Source: Hymenobacter frigidus (GTDB lineage Bacteria > Bacteroidota > Bacteroidia > Cytophagales > Hymenobacteraceae). From it: DNA of 64,000 bases. The stretch covers positions 1 to 64,000 of the forward strand of contig NZ_BMGY01000008.1 of the NCBI RefSeq assembly GCF_014640435.1, given 5' to 3'. The notes under the pieces are model-generated. The model was not told where the DNA came from. It did no database searches and worked only from the letters and a program-made list of their open reading frames with translations. The stretch's first letter is position 1. Every line of letters begins with the position of its first letter. Both the position numbers and the translations under genes were made by a program. Of the stretch, positions 8,805 to 17,520 are shown piece by piece.

Positions 8805-10021
8805 GACTTTACCTTCTCCCAAGCTCTATCATCCTCCGTTGCCTCAAACACCACCTTCATAATCCCCTGCTCCACCGCATCATACGGTAGGCTGCGCCGG
8901 GCCATCACGCGCTCGGCCACCTCGTTCACTTTGGGTAGCTTGAAGGTTTCGAAGCCGGCCGCGCCGCCCCAGCTGAAGCTCGGGATGAAAGTGCGCGGGA
9001 AACCGGCTCCGAAAATATTGGCCCCCACGCCCACCACCGTGCCGGTGTTGAACATGGTATTGATGCCGCACTTGCTGTGGTCGCCCATCATCAGACCGCA
9101 AAAGGTCTGGCCGGTATCCACAAAACGGTGGGCCGTGTGGCTCCAGATTTTGACGGGCGCGTAGTTATTTTTGAGGTTGCTCGTGTTGGTATCGGCCCCC
9201 AGGTTGCACCACTCACCAATGACCGAATTGCCGAGGTAGCCGTCGTGGCCCTTGTTGGCATAGCCCAGCAGGATGCTGTTGCCCACTTCGCCGCCCACTT
9301 TCGAGAACGGCCCCACGGTGTTGTCGCCGCGCATTTTGGCGCCCGCGTTGATGTGCGAACCCTCACACAGCGCCAGCGGACCTTTGATGATGGCCCCCTC
9401 GTGCACCTGCGAGTTCTTGCCCAGGTAAATGGGGCCGTCCTCGGCGTTGAGAATGGCGGCGCGAATTTTCACGCCTTCTTCAATAAAGATGTTTTCGGCC
9501 CCGTACACAATGGTGTGCGCGTCGTTCACCGGCTGCGAAGTGCGGCCCTTAGTGAGCAGGGCGAAGTCGCGGCGGATTTCCACGCCGTTGCGCAGAAACA
9601 AGTGCCACGGCCGACTTATAACCGTAACCGGCTCGGCCACTTGAATTTCCTCCGCTAATCCGTCCTGCACCAGTTCGACAATGTGGGTGGCATCGGCCAG
9701 GTGGGCGGCTACCAGCAGGTCATCGCAATACAGGCCCTGGCCGGGTTGCAGCGCCTGCACTTGCTTCACCAGCACCGCATCGGGGCACACGGCCCCGTTG
9801 ATAACCAGCGCCGGCCCGGTCACCACGCCGTCGGCGCACACCGGGAACTTGGCCTGCAGATACGGCTGGGTGAGGTAGCCCACGGTGGGCGCGGCCAGGT
9901 GCCGCTGCCACTTCTCGGCCAGCGTGAGAATGCCGCAGCGCAGCGCCGCCACGGGCCGGGTGAAGGTGAATGGCAACAGGTGCGGCCGGATGGCCGGGTC
10001 GTCGAAAAGCAGGATGTGCAT
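8801..10021 (-). CDS. Alternative GlmU-type enzyme: sugar nucleotidyltransferase with left-handed beta-helix acetyltransferase domain
   Basis: This 406-residue protein resembles the Bacteroidota GlmU substitute, thought to make UDP-N-acetylglucosamine for cell wall and lipopolysaccharide. The N-terminal nucleotidyltransferase-like half starts MHILLFDDPAIRPHLLPFTF with the TRPVAALRCGI motif. The C-terminal half has hexapeptide repeats (for example IFIEEGVKIRAAILNAEDGP and the GNSILLGYANKGHDGYLGNS region), forming a left-handed beta-helix. It lacks the classical GlmU N-terminal GxGTRM motif, which is normal for this alternative family. It overlaps holB by 4 nt. Confidence 0.85.
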   Translation of the reverse strand: MHILLFDDPAIRPHLLPFTFTRPVAALRCGILTLAEKWQRHLAAPTVGYLTQPYLQAKFPVCADGVVTGPALVINGAVCPDAVLVKQVQALQPGQGLYCDDLLVAAHLADATHIVELVQDGLAEEIQVAEPVTVISRPWHLFLRNGVEIRRDFALLTKGRTSQPVNDAHTIVYGAENIFIEEGVKIRAAILNAEDGPIYLGKNSQVHEGAIIKGPLALCEGSHINAGAKMRGDNTVGPFSKVGGEVGNSILLGYANKGHDGYLGNSVIGEWCNLGADTNTSNLKNNYAPVKIWSHTAHRFVDTGQTFCGLMMGDHSKCGINTMFNTGTVVGVGANIFGAGFPRTFIPSFSWGGAAGFETFKLPKVNEVAERVMARRSLPYDAVEQGIMKVVFEATEDDRAWEKVKS

Positions 10022-10186
10022 GGGCTTTAGCTGGTAGCTAATAGCTGGTGGCTGTTAGCTTTTTTCAAAAACGAAATTACGGCAGCGGGCTTGGCAAAAG
10101 GCCAAAAAAAACTCCTTCCGGCCGAACCGAAAGGAGTTTTCAAAAAGCTAGCGGCTAACAGCCAAAAGCTGCCAGCTGATAACAAG
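10022..10186. repeat. Imperfect inverted repeat around a terminator
   Basis: Outer imperfect arms rich in the word AGCTGG / CCAGCT (about 10023-10064 and 10142-10186) enclose a compact terminator. It lies between the L31 gene and the GlmU-like gene, both on the minus strand. Confidence 0.5.
10103..10140 (-). terminator. Rho-independent terminator after the L31 gene
   Basis: Stem AAAACTCCTT / AAGGAGTTTT (10108-10117 and 10131-10140). On the minus strand it ends in a run of T (plus-strand A run at 10104-10111), fitting the end of the L31 transcript. T residues on the other side may make it bidirectional. Confidence 0.75.
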
Positions 10187-10456
10187 CTATTCTTTGTTGG
10201 CGCTGGCCTGCTCTTTCTTGGCGTAGCGGCTGCGGAATTTCTCCACGCGACCGGCCGTGTCGATGAACATGTTTTTGCCGGTATAGAAGGGGTGCGAAGC
10301 GGAGCTAACTTCGATTTTCACCAGCGGGTACGTCTTGCCGTCTTCCATCACAATGGTGTCGGTCGGCTTCATCGTGGAGCGCGTGATGAACTTAAAGTCC
10401 GAAGAGGAGTCCTGGAAAACGACTTCCTGGTACTCGGGGTGGGTGTCCTTTTTCAT
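10187..10456 (-). CDS. rpmE2: 50S ribosomal protein L31, type B
   Basis: This 89-residue protein starts [16 protein letters not shown] and contains [10 protein letters not shown] and [10 protein letters not shown], the L31 signature. It lacks the zinc-binding cysteines of type A L31, so it is the zinc-independent form. A good promoter lies upstream (TTG 10538-10540, 20-nt spacer, TACTTTTG at 10510-10517, all on the minus strand) and a terminator follows, so it is a one-gene transcript. Confidence 0.95.
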   Translation of the reverse strand: MKKDTHPEYQEVVFQDSSSDFKFITRSTMKPTDTIVMEDGKTYPLVKIEVSSASHPFYTGKNMFIDTAGRVEKFRSRYAKKEQASANKE

Positions 10457-10509
10457 ATCGAGGGTGCGGTTTTACCGGTTGAACCCTGCCGATTTTGCGG
10501 AAGGGACTG

Positions 10510-10540
10510 CAAAAGTACAGCTTAGCTCGGAAATACCCAA
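10510..10540 (-). promoter_or_regulatory. Promoter of the L31 gene
   Basis: Minus-strand -33 TTG (10540-10538) and -7 TACTTTTG (10517-10510) with a 20-nt spacer: the Bacteroidota sigma-ABfr consensus. Confidence 0.7.
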
Positions 10541-10597
10541 CCGTGGGCCCAATATTTTCCGGTCAACGGGCGCTGCCACCCCGTGCGGCTGAGCTTG

Positions 10598-10625
10598 TTG
10601 CCTTTCTAAAAACATTGTACATTTG
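10598..10625 (+). promoter_or_regulatory. Promoter of the exported 150-residue protein gene
   Basis: TTG at 10598-10600 and TACATTTG at 10618-10625 with a 17-nt spacer. It is divergent from the L31 promoter. Confidence 0.65.
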
Positions 10626-10659
10626 AATCCGGCCCACACTTGGGGCCGCACCGCTGCAC

Positions 10660-11112
10660 GTGGTAAAAGCTGTACTCGTCCGCCGTACTTTTTGCCGTTC
10701 GGGCCTCGCCACGCTGGTGCTGGTACTATGCAGCGTAGCCGTAACCCTGGCCGCTACCCTCACGCTCTTCACCGCGGCCTACGACGGCACCAGCGTGCGC
10801 GTAGAATGGGAAGTCAGCACCGAGACCGATGTGAACGGATTCGAGCTGTCGCGCAAAGCCTCCAACGAAACCAGCTACACGGCCGTCACTACCGTGACGC
10901 CTACCGGCCAGCGCCGCTACCAGTTCACCGATATCAACGTGTACCGCGCACTGCCCGGCAACAACACCACGCCGGCTGCCGGCAGCGGCCCCTACACCTA
11001 CCGCCTCCTGGTCCGTAGCCCCAACGGCGACCAGGCCTACCTCACCATTCTGACCGGAACGCCCAGCGCCGTGCAGCGCTCGTGGGGTACCATCAAGTCG
11101 ATGTTCCGGTAG
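10660..11112 (+). CDS. Exported protein with a fibronectin-like beta-sandwich (hypothetical)
   Basis: This 150-residue protein starts at GTG 10660, the first plausible start after the promoter. Residues 1-31 form a signal peptide (hydrophobic LATLVLVLCSVAVTLA). The rest resembles the short fibronectin-type-III-like module common in Bacteroidota secreted proteins: VRVEWEVSTETDVNGFELSRK, TGQRRYQFTD, YTYRLLVRSPNG. In larger proteins this module often precedes a type IX sorting tail, but none is present here. The function is unknown. Confidence 0.65.
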   Translation: MVKAVLVRRTFCRSGLATLVLVLCSVAVTLAATLTLFTAAYDGTSVRVEWEVSTETDVNGFELSRKASNETSYTAVTTVTPTGQRRYQFTDINVYRALPGNNTTPAAGSGPYTYRLLVRSPNGDQAYLTILTGTPSAVQRSWGTIKSMFR

Positions 11113-11141
11113 AAATCTTTTTTGCTCATTGTTACAATTTG

Positions 11142-11177
11142 ACAGCGCGTCATGCTGAGCATGACGCGCTGTTTTTC
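11142..11177 (+). terminator. Terminator built from a minimal GTCAT/ATGAC repeat
   Basis: Perfect 12-bp stem (11142-11153 and 11161-11172) with loop GCTGAGC, followed by five T. The loop and inner stem are the boundary of the dispersed hairpin family with the rest of the arms missing. Confidence 0.7.
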
Positions 11178-11213
11178 TGCCAACCACTGCTCCTCCCATC
11201 ACCAATCGCAAAA

Positions 11214-11825
11214 ATGCCGCTTCCCGCTCAGCTCTGCTTCGCTTCCAACAATGCCCACAAGCTCGATGAAATCCGCCCGCTGCTGCCGCCCGGCCTCAAG
11301 CTGCTGAGCCTAGCCGACATCGGCTGCCACGAAGAGCTGCCCGAGACGCAGGATACGCTGGCCGGCAACGCCCGCCAAAAAGCCGAGTACGTGCTGAATA
11401 ACTACGGGGTAGCCTGCTTCGCCGACGACACCGGCCTGGAGGTAACCGCCTTGGGCGGCGCACCCGGCGTGTACTCGGCGCGCTACGCGGGTCCCCAGCG
11501 CCTGGCTGCCGACAACGTGGCCAAGCTGCTGCAGGAGCTGAACGGCGCAGCCGACCGCTCAGCCCGCTTCCGCACGGTGGTGGCCCTGGCCAGCCCCGAC
11601 GGCCCGGTGCACGAGTTTGCGGGCGAAGTGGCCGGCCACATCACCGAGGAAGCGCACGGCGCGGGTGGCTTTGGCTACGACCCCGTGTTTGCCCCCACCG
11701 AAGGCGACGGCCGCACCTTCGCCGAAATGAGCGGCACCGAAAAAAACACCATCAGCCACCGGGCCCGAGCCGTGGCCGGGCTGCTGGCATTTTTAAATGA
11801 GGAAAGAACCGGTCTGTCATCCTGA
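11214..11825 (+). CDS. rdgB: Non-canonical purine NTP pyrophosphatase (Ham1/RdgB)
   Basis: This 203-residue enzyme removes XTP, ITP and dITP from the nucleotide pool. It has the family motifs FASNNAHKLDEI at the N-terminus, CFADDTGLEV near residue 70, GVYSARYAG, and GGFGYDPVF followed by SHRARA. I chose ATG 11214; an upstream frame extension would run through the preceding terminator. The last few codons and the stop (TGA 11823-11825) lie inside a dispersed hairpin repeat that begins at 11815, so the repeat supplies the natural C-terminus. Confidence 0.92.
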   Translation: MPLPAQLCFASNNAHKLDEIRPLLPPGLKLLSLADIGCHEELPETQDTLAGNARQKAEYVLNNYGVACFADDTGLEVTALGGAPGVYSARYAGPQRLAADNVAKLLQELNGAADRSARFRTVVALASPDGPVHEFAGEVAGHITEEAHGAGGFGYDPVFAPTEGDGRTFAEMSGTEKNTISHRARAVAGLLAFLNEERTGLSS

Positions 11826-11913
11826 GCTTGCGAAGGACCTTACTACGCCAGAACATTTGGCAGTAATCTAATGGCAGACCTGTGATAAGGTCCTTCGCAA
11901 GCTCCGGATGACA
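11815..11913. repeat. Dispersed hairpin repeat, copy 3
   Basis: Arms 11815-11842 and 11886-11913 (28 bp, one mismatch). Same arm sequence as copy 5 at 22101, including a shared GCAGTAATC word in the loop. It overlaps the 3' end of rdgB. Confidence 0.9.
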
Positions 11914-11939
11914 GGCGACCTCCTATCTCATTGCTGCCT

Positions 11940-11947
11940 TACCTTTG
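11940..11947 (+). promoter_or_regulatory. -7 promoter motif immediately before udk
   Basis: TACCTTTG, with only 6 nt to the ATG at 11954. Transcription would start at or next to the start codon, suggesting a leaderless mRNA. No clear -33. Confidence 0.5.
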
Positions 11948-11953
11948 CCTGCT

Positions 11954-12580
11954 ATGCACACCCCGTATCTAATTGGCATCACCGGCGGCAGCGCCTCTGG
12001 CAAAACCACCTTTCTGCGCCGGCTCCTGGCCGCGTTTCCCGAAGAGCAGATTTGCCTGATTTCGCAGGACAACTACTACCACCCCCGCGAGAAGCAGCTA
12101 CGCGACGCCATGGGCGTGGAAAACTTCGACCTGCCGGCCAGCATTGATGCCGCGGCTTACGCGGCCGATGTGCTCAGCATTAGCCAGGGCCGCGAAGTGC
12201 GCCGCGAAGAATACACGTTCAACAACGCGGCCGTAACGCCGCAGGAGCTGGTGTTTCGGCCCGCCCCTATTGTGGTGGTGGAGGGCATTTTCGTGTTTCA
12301 CTTCGAGGAGATTGCCAAACTCCTCGACCTTAAGGTGTACATCGATGCTCAGGAGCATGTGAAACTGCACCGCCGCATCATCCGCGACCGCGACGAGCGG
12401 GGCTATGACCTGGCCGATGTGCTGTACCGCTACACCCACCACGTGGCCCCAACTTATGAGCAATTTATTGCTCCGTATAAGCACTACGCCGACATCGTGA
12501 TTCCCAACAACCGCCACTTCGAAAAGGGCCTGGAGGTGCTGGTGGGCTTTCTGAAAAGCAAAATCTGTGACCAACTTTAG
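11954..12580 (+). CDS. udk: Uridine kinase
   Basis: This 208-residue enzyme phosphorylates uridine and cytidine in pyrimidine salvage. The P-loop GITGGSASGKTTFLRRL is at residues 9-25; SQDNYYHPRE, VVVEGIFVFHFEE and RRIIRDRDERGYDLADVLYRY are typical of the family. ATG 11954 is preferred over TTG 11945 because the latter lies within the -7 promoter motif. Length is as expected (about 210). Confidence 0.9.
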   Translation: MHTPYLIGITGGSASGKTTFLRRLLAAFPEEQICLISQDNYYHPREKQLRDAMGVENFDLPASIDAAAYAADVLSISQGREVRREEYTFNNAAVTPQELVFRPAPIVVVEGIFVFHFEEIAKLLDLKVYIDAQEHVKLHRRIIRDRDERGYDLADVLYRYTHHVAPTYEQFIAPYKHYADIVIPNNRHFEKGLEVLVGFLKSKICDQL

Positions 12581-12630
12581 CCAATGCTGGCCGCATTGAA
12601 ACGCAATTTTCACTAGTGGTACCCGTCACG

Positions 12631-12675
12631 AAGTGGTTTGCGAAAATCCGGCCGACGCGGAAACGCAAACCACTT
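12631..12675. repeat. Inverted repeat downstream of udk
   Basis: Perfect 12-bp arms AAGTGGTTTGCG / CGCAAACCACTT (12631-12642 and 12664-12675) with a 21-nt loop; flanked on both sides by GTAC a little further out. Confidence 0.7.
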
Positions 12676-12687
12676 CATGAGAAGTAC

Positions 12688-12716
12688 AAAAAGCCCCACT
12701 TGGTGGGGCTTTTTTA
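12688..12716 (+). terminator. Rho-independent terminator of udk
   Basis: Stem AGCCCCAC / GTGGGGCT (12692-12699 and 12703-12710), 3-nt loop, six T afterwards. Confidence 0.85.
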
Positions 12717-12850
12717 TTTGTCTTTTTTCGAGATATGATAAAATATAAGTAAAAACAGATTATATTGCATAGGTTAATTAAAGCTGAGGAGTGAGAACAG
12801 CACAGGCTTGTGCCCTCCACTGCCGAGGCAATCACCTCTTCCTGAATGCT

Positions 12851-13246
12851 ATGAAGCACCTTACTATCCCTGTTTTGCGCCTGGCAGCGCTTATCGCCTT
12901 TGCCGGACTCGTGAGCTGTGACAAGAATGGCCAGACTGGCGTGCTGCAACATCCGCCGGGCAACGCCTCGCTGCGCGGCGAAATAACCCCCGACAAAGGC
13001 TACAACCAGATGTTCGACGCGACGCTACCCAAGCTGAGCGAGACCACCTACCTCATCATCACCAAAGCCGCGCGGGGCAGCGTCTTCACCATGCACACCG
13101 GCCCGCTGCCCCTAGCCGACCGCGCCGTTTGCTTCGCCAGCACGAATAATTCCGGCTTTCGGGATTGCGTAGGAGAGTATTACCAGAGCGCCGGCGGCGT
13201 GGCCATTCAGAGCAACGAAGCCGGCTGGTGGGCCACGCCCCTATAG
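12851..13246 (+). CDS. Small lipoprotein (hypothetical)
   Basis: This 131-residue protein begins MKHLTIPVLRLAALIAFAGLVSCDKN, a lipoprotein signal with lipobox LVSC. The mature part has no family I recognise. It contains ITKAARGSVFTMHTGPLPL and four further residues of interest only in being hydrophilic. An upstream in-frame extension exists, but the lipoprotein signal fixes ATG 12851. It stands alone, with a terminator before it and a hairpin repeat after it. Confidence 0.65.
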   Translation: MKHLTIPVLRLAALIAFAGLVSCDKNGQTGVLQHPPGNASLRGEITPDKGYNQMFDATLPKLSETTYLIITKAARGSVFTMHTGPLPLADRAVCFASTNNSGFRDCVGEYYQSAGGVAIQSNEAGWWATPL

Positions 13247-13274
13247 ATTTGCCAGGAGCAACACACACGCAGTC

Positions 13275-13370
13275 CGTCATGCTGAGCGCAGCCGAAGCAT
13301 CCCTACTGGGTAAGTAATAATTACTTGCGCGACAGGGATGCTTCGGCTGCGCTCAGCATGACGTTTTTTT
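13275..13370. repeat. Dispersed hairpin repeat, copy 4 (also a likely terminator)
   Basis: Perfect 30-bp arms (13275-13304 and 13334-13363) followed by seven T at 13364-13370, 28 nt downstream of the lipoprotein stop. The T run makes this copy a good plus-strand terminator. Confidence 0.9.
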
Positions 13371-13408
13371 ATCCTTCCCTTGTGTTCTTTGCATCCTTTC
13401 CTTGATGA

Positions 13409-13870
13409 ATGTATAGCAAAGCAGAAATTACCCAGCTCCGCCAGGCGTTCTGGACGGCGCTGGGGCAGTATATGGCCCCGGTGCCCTCGGCCGAGGGCGA
13501 CACGACCAACTGGATAAACTACAAAACCGGCGTCAAGCACGTGTATTTCCGGATGCAGGCCGACAACCGCCGGGCCAGCATAGCCATAGATCTGCTACAC
13601 CCGGACGCGGGCATTCGGGAGCTGTTCTGGGAGCAGTTCCAGGAGCTGCGCCCGCTGCTGCACGAAACGCTGGGCGAAACCTGGACCTGGGAGGCCGACG
13701 CCACCGATGCCAACGGCCTGCCGCTCAGCCGGATTTATACCGAGCTGGCCCCGGCCAACCTGTTCAGCCGTGACGACTGGCCGGCCCTGATTTCGTTCTT
13801 CAAGCCCCGGCTCATCGCCTTGGATGCGTTCTGGACCGATGCGCAGTATGCGTTTGAGGCGTTGAAATAA
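13409..13870 (+). CDS. DUF4268 family protein
   Basis: This 153-residue cytoplasmic protein has the DUF4268 pattern: MYSKAEITQLRQAFWTALGQYM at the start, TNWINYKTGVKHVYFRM, then DDWPALISFFKPRLIALDAFW near the end. The family shares features with nuclease-like folds, but its role is not known. It stands alone between a hairpin repeat and the next small gene, with no restriction or defence partner visible. Confidence 0.75.
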   Translation: MYSKAEITQLRQAFWTALGQYMAPVPSAEGDTTNWINYKTGVKHVYFRMQADNRRASIAIDLLHPDAGIRELFWEQFQELRPLLHETLGETWTWEADATDANGLPLSRIYTELAPANLFSRDDWPALISFFKPRLIALDAFWTDAQYAFEALK

Positions 13871-13908
13871 GCGTTTGGTTGGGGCTGGGAAATGCCACGT
13901 TGGGCCTG

Positions 13909-13940
13909 TTGCGCCCGTTCGCGTCAAAATGGTATCTTTG
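13909..13940 (+). promoter_or_regulatory. Promoter of the small membrane protein gene
   Basis: TTG 13909-13911 and TATCTTTG 13933-13940 with a 21-nt spacer. Confidence 0.6.
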
Positions 13941-13958
13941 CAGACCCCGTTTATACCC

Positions 13959-14327
13959 ATGCCGGTTCTGCTCTCTCGTTTTTGGTTCTCGCTCCGCTTT
14001 GCCCTGCTCGCCGCTACGGTGCTGCTGGTGCTGGGCCTGAACCAGCGTGCCGTGAGCGTGCTGCGCCTGCCCGTGGGCAAGGGCGAAACCCGCGTAGCGA
14101 AGGCCACGGTAGTGAAACAAAAGGTGCTTTTTGAAGCCACTGCGGCGGTGAAATACCTGGTGGCTCCCCTGGCCGAGGCCTGGCTGCCTACCCCTACTAC
14201 CGCCACCGCGTGGCTGCCGGCCCTGCGCCAGGCGCTGGCCGTGCCGCGCCTGCGGGCGGGCATCCGGGCCGGCGAGGTGTTCCGGGCGCGGCTGCTGGCC
14301 GTGGCCCTGTCGCCGCAGGCCCCCTAA
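13959..14327 (+). CDS. Small protein with an N-terminal membrane helix (hypothetical)
   Basis: This is a 122-residue protein from ATG 13959, chosen because the -7 promoter motif ends 18 nt upstream, which excludes earlier starts. One hydrophobic helix (FALLAATVLLVLGL) near residues 10-24 is followed by a basic, Ala/Leu-rich tail. No known family. It lies just before the secDF gene, separated by an imperfect inverted repeat. Confidence 0.5.
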   Translation: MPVLLSRFWFSLRFALLAATVLLVLGLNQRAVSVLRLPVGKGETRVAKATVVKQKVLFEATAAVKYLVAPLAEAWLPTPTTATAWLPALRQALAVPRLRAGIRAGEVFRARLLAVALSPQAP

Positions 14328-14330
14328 AGG

Positions 14331-14468
14331 GAGTTATGGGTTGTGAATTAAAAGTTATGAGTTGGCTGCTGGAGCGAGGTTTTCGCTTTGCCAGGGCCTC
14401 CCTCACTACTTTGGCTCACAACGTCTATCCGCATCAAACTCATAACTACTAACTCAAAATTCATAACT
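14331..14468. repeat. Imperfect inverted repeat of the AGTTATGAGTT type
   Basis: The left arm (about 14331-14363) is built of GAGTTATG / GTTATGAGTT words and the right arm (about 14438-14468) of AACTCATAACT words. The same word type recurs at 20131-20220 and 50385-50487. Confidence 0.55.
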
Positions 14469-14475
14469 CAACCAA

Positions 14476-17469
14476 ATGCGTAACAAAGGATTTATTATCG
14501 CCCTCACCGTCATTGTGACGGCGCTGTGCGCGTACTTCTTGTTCTTCACCTACATATCGCGTGGGGTGCAGAGCAAGGCCGTGGCCTACGCCACACGCAA
14601 CGGCAAGCTCAACGAGGCCGTGCGCCAGCACTATCTGGATTCGGTGTGGCGCGCGCCGGTGTTTGGCCCGTTCACGTACCGCGAGGTGCGCCAGAGCGAG
14701 CTCGGCCTCGGCCTCGACCTGAAGGGCGGCATGCACGTCACGCTGGAAGTTTCGCCGGTGGAAATTGTGCGCGCCATGAGCGGCAACAGCAAGGACGCTG
14801 CCTTCAACAAGTCGTTGGAGCAGGCCCAGGAAGCCCAGAAAACCAGCTCCGGCACGCCGTTCACGGCGCTGTTTGCCCAGGCGTATCAGCAGAATGCCCC
14901 CGGCAAGCCGTTGGCTACCATTTTCGCCAACACGACCAACAAGAGCCGCAACATCGACATCAATTCTTCGAACGAGAAGGTGATTGGCGCGATTGACAAG
15001 GAAGTGGAAGAAGCCATCGACCGCTCGTTCAACATCCTGCGTACCCGCGTCGACAAGTTCGGCGTGAACCAGCCCAGCATTCAGCGCGTGAAAGGCACCG
15101 GCCGCCTCCAGATTGAACTGCCCGGCGTGGACAACCCCGACCGCGTGCGCAAGTTGCTGCAAGGCCAAGCCAAGCTGGAGTTCTGGGAAGTGTGGAATCA
15201 GAACGAGGTAGGGCCGTACCTGGTGCAGCTCGACCAGCAGCTGGCAGCCAAGGCCGTCGCGGCCACAACTACTCCCGCCGTGACCCTGAACATGGCCGAC
15301 ACCACGGCTACGGCCGCCGCCGGCGACTCCTCGTCGCTGGCTTCGCAGCTGGCCAAGAAATCAACGGCTGGCAAAACGGCGGCTGACTCGGCCGCTACGT
15401 CCGCCAAGGGCGGGGTACTGGCCAAACTCTTCACCATGCCCGGCCGCCTGGGCGTGAACCTGCGCGACACCTCGGCCATGAACCGCATTCTGCGTTCGGC
15501 CGAAGCCAAAGCCTCGCTGCCCCCCACCCTGGCCCTCACTTGGAGCCTGAAGCCCACCACCATTGACAAGCAGGAGTACCTGGAGCTGATTCCGGTGCGC
15601 AAAACCCGCGACGGCGTGGCCCCCATGGGCGGCGAAGTAGTGAGCGATGCCCGCGCCGACCTCGGCCCCAACGGCCAGCCCGAAGTACTGATGAACATGA
15701 CGCCCTCGGGCGCTCGCAAGTGGCAGAAAATGACGGCGGCCAACGTCGGCAAGCAGATTGCCATGGTGCTCGACGACTATGTGGTTTCGGCCCCGGTAGT
15801 GCAGGGCGAGATTTCGGGCGGTGGCACCAGCATCACGGGCAGCTTCCAGGTGGAAGACACCGATGACCTAGCCAACCAGCTGAAAGCCGGTAAGCTGCCC
15901 GCCCCCACGCGCATCGTGGAAGAAGCCGTAGTGGGCCCGTCGCTAGGCAAGGAAGCCATCAGCCAGGGCCTGTACTCGTCGCTGGCCGGCCTGGTGATTA
16001 TCATGATTTTCATGGCCCTGTATTACGGCCGCGCCGGCGTGGTAGCCGACGTTTCGCTGCTCTTCAACATGTTCCTGATTCTGGGCGTGCTGGCGCAGTT
16101 CGGCACGGCCCTCACGCTGCCCGGCATCGCCGGTCTTATTCTGGTAATTGGCTCGTCGGTGGATGCCAACGTACTGATTTTTGAGCGAATCCGAGAGGAA
16201 CTCGACCACGGCCTGACGCTGACCGATGCCATCAACAAAGGCTACTCGCGGGCATTTTCGGCTATTTTTGACTCGAACGTAACCACCATGCTGATTGCCG
16301 TGATTCTCGGCTTCTTCGGCACGGGCCCAGTGCAGAGCTTTGCCATCACCCTCGGGGTTGGCGTGCTCACCTCGTTCCTGTCGGCAGTGTTCGTGTCGCG
16401 CATCATCATCGAGTGGCTGGTGAAGGGCAACGAGAACCACCCGATGACCTTCAGCACTTCGATTTCGAGCAACCTGTTCAAGAACCTGAACTTCGACATC
16501 GTGGGCATGCGCAAGAAAGCCTACGCTTTCTCGGCGTTCTTCATCATCGTGGGCTTCGTGCTGATGTACGTGCAGGGCGGTCCGAACCTGGGCGTGGACT
16601 TCAAAGGCGGCCGCGCCTACGTGGTCGACTTCAACAAAAACATGGAAGCCTCGGCCGTAGCCGACAAGCTTCGCCCCGTGTTCCAGGGGGCCGGCCTCGA
16701 AGTGAAGCAGTACGGCGCTCCCGACCGCCTGCGCATCACCACCGGCTACCTGGCCGAGGATGAAAGCACCGCGGCCGACGCCAAAGTAGCCGCCGCTCTC
16801 AACCAGGGCCTGCAGCAGTACAGCGCCGACGCGCCGGACATCAAGTCGACCTCGAAAGTAGGCGCTACCATCGCCGACGATATTAAGCGGACGTCGGTAC
16901 TCTCGCTGGGCCTCACGCTGCTGGGCATCTTCGTGTACGTGTTGTTCCGTTTCGAGAAGTGGCAGTATTCGATGGCCGCCGTAGTGGCCCTGTTCCACGA
17001 TGCGCTGCTGGTAATCGCGGCCTTCCCGATTGCCCGCCTCTTCGGCTTGAACTACGAGATGGACCAGATTTTCGTGGCCGCCGTGCTCACGGTTATCGGC
17101 TTCTCGATGAACGACACGGTGGTTATCTATGACCGTATTCGCGAGTACCTGCGCGAGAATCCCAAGCTGACCTTCGCCCAGGTGGTAAACCCGGCCCTGA
17201 ACTCGACCTTCTCGCGGACGATGATTACGTTCACGACGGTGTTCCTGGTGGTGCTGGTGCTCTACATCTTCGGTGGTGAGACGCTGCGCTCGTTCTCATT
17301 TGCCATGATTATCGGCGTGATTTTCGGCACGTACTCGTCGCTGTTCATCGCCACCCCGATTATCCTCGACACCTACGGCAAGAAAGAGGAGCGCGAGCGC
17401 CTCGCCGCCGGTGAGGACGTATCCGGCCTGCCCGGCGACGCGCCCAAGCTAAGCACGTCGAACGTGTAA
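14476..17469 (+). CDS. secDF: Fused protein translocase subunit SecDF
   Basis: This 997-residue inner-membrane protein uses proton flow to help pull exported proteins through SecYEG. SecD and SecF are fused, as is usual in Bacteroidota. The SecD half has LGLDLKGGMHVTLEV near residue 80, a periplasmic domain with an Ala/Thr-rich insert near residues 255-320, and SSVDANVLIFERIREEL in the membrane core. The SecF half starts near residue 680 with LGVDFKGGRAYVVDF near 705 and GFSMNDTVVIYDRIREYL. A strong terminator follows. Confidence 0.95.
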   Translation: MRNKGFIIALTVIVTALCAYFLFFTYISRGVQSKAVAYATRNGKLNEAVRQHYLDSVWRAPVFGPFTYREVRQSELGLGLDLKGGMHVTLEVSPVEIVRAMSGNSKDAAFNKSLEQAQEAQKTSSGTPFTALFAQAYQQNAPGKPLATIFANTTNKSRNIDINSSNEKVIGAIDKEVEEAIDRSFNILRTRVDKFGVNQPSIQRVKGTGRLQIELPGVDNPDRVRKLLQGQAKLEFWEVWNQNEVGPYLVQLDQQLAAKAVAATTTPAVTLNMADTTATAAAGDSSSLASQLAKKSTAGKTAADSAATSAKGGVLAKLFTMPGRLGVNLRDTSAMNRILRSAEAKASLPPTLALTWSLKPTTIDKQEYLELIPVRKTRDGVAPMGGEVVSDARADLGPNGQPEVLMNMTPSGARKWQKMTAANVGKQIAMVLDDYVVSAPVVQGEISGGGTSITGSFQVEDTDDLANQLKAGKLPAPTRIVEEAVVGPSLGKEAISQGLYSSLAGLVIIMIFMALYYGRAGVVADVSLLFNMFLILGVLAQFGTALTLPGIAGLILVIGSSVDANVLIFERIREELDHGLTLTDAINKGYSRAFSAIFDSNVTTMLIAVILGFFGTGPVQSFAITLGVGVLTSFLSAVFVSRIIIEWLVKGNENHPMTFSTSISSNLFKNLNFDIVGMRKKAYAFSAFFIIVGFVLMYVQGGPNLGVDFKGGRAYVVDFNKNMEASAVADKLRPVFQGAGLEVKQYGAPDRLRITTGYLAEDESTAADAKVAAALNQGLQQYSADAPDIKSTSKVGATIADDIKRTSVLSLGLTLLGIFVYVLFRFEKWQYSMAAVVALFHDALLVIAAFPIARLFGLNYEMDQIFVAAVLTVIGFSMNDTVVIYDRIREYLRENPKLTFAQVVNPALNSTFSRTMITFTTVFLVVLVLYIFGGETLRSFSFAMIIGVIFGTYSSLFIATPIILDTYGKKEERERLAAGEDVSGLPGDAPKLSTSNV

Positions 17470-17520
17470 GCACGAAATTAGTCGGGTTTCCCGAACTTTT
17501 CGTGAATCCTCAACTGCAAA

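Noticed and set aside
15943..16998. 351-codon minus-strand frame inside secDF
   Set aside because: Antisense shadow of a well-conserved membrane protein.
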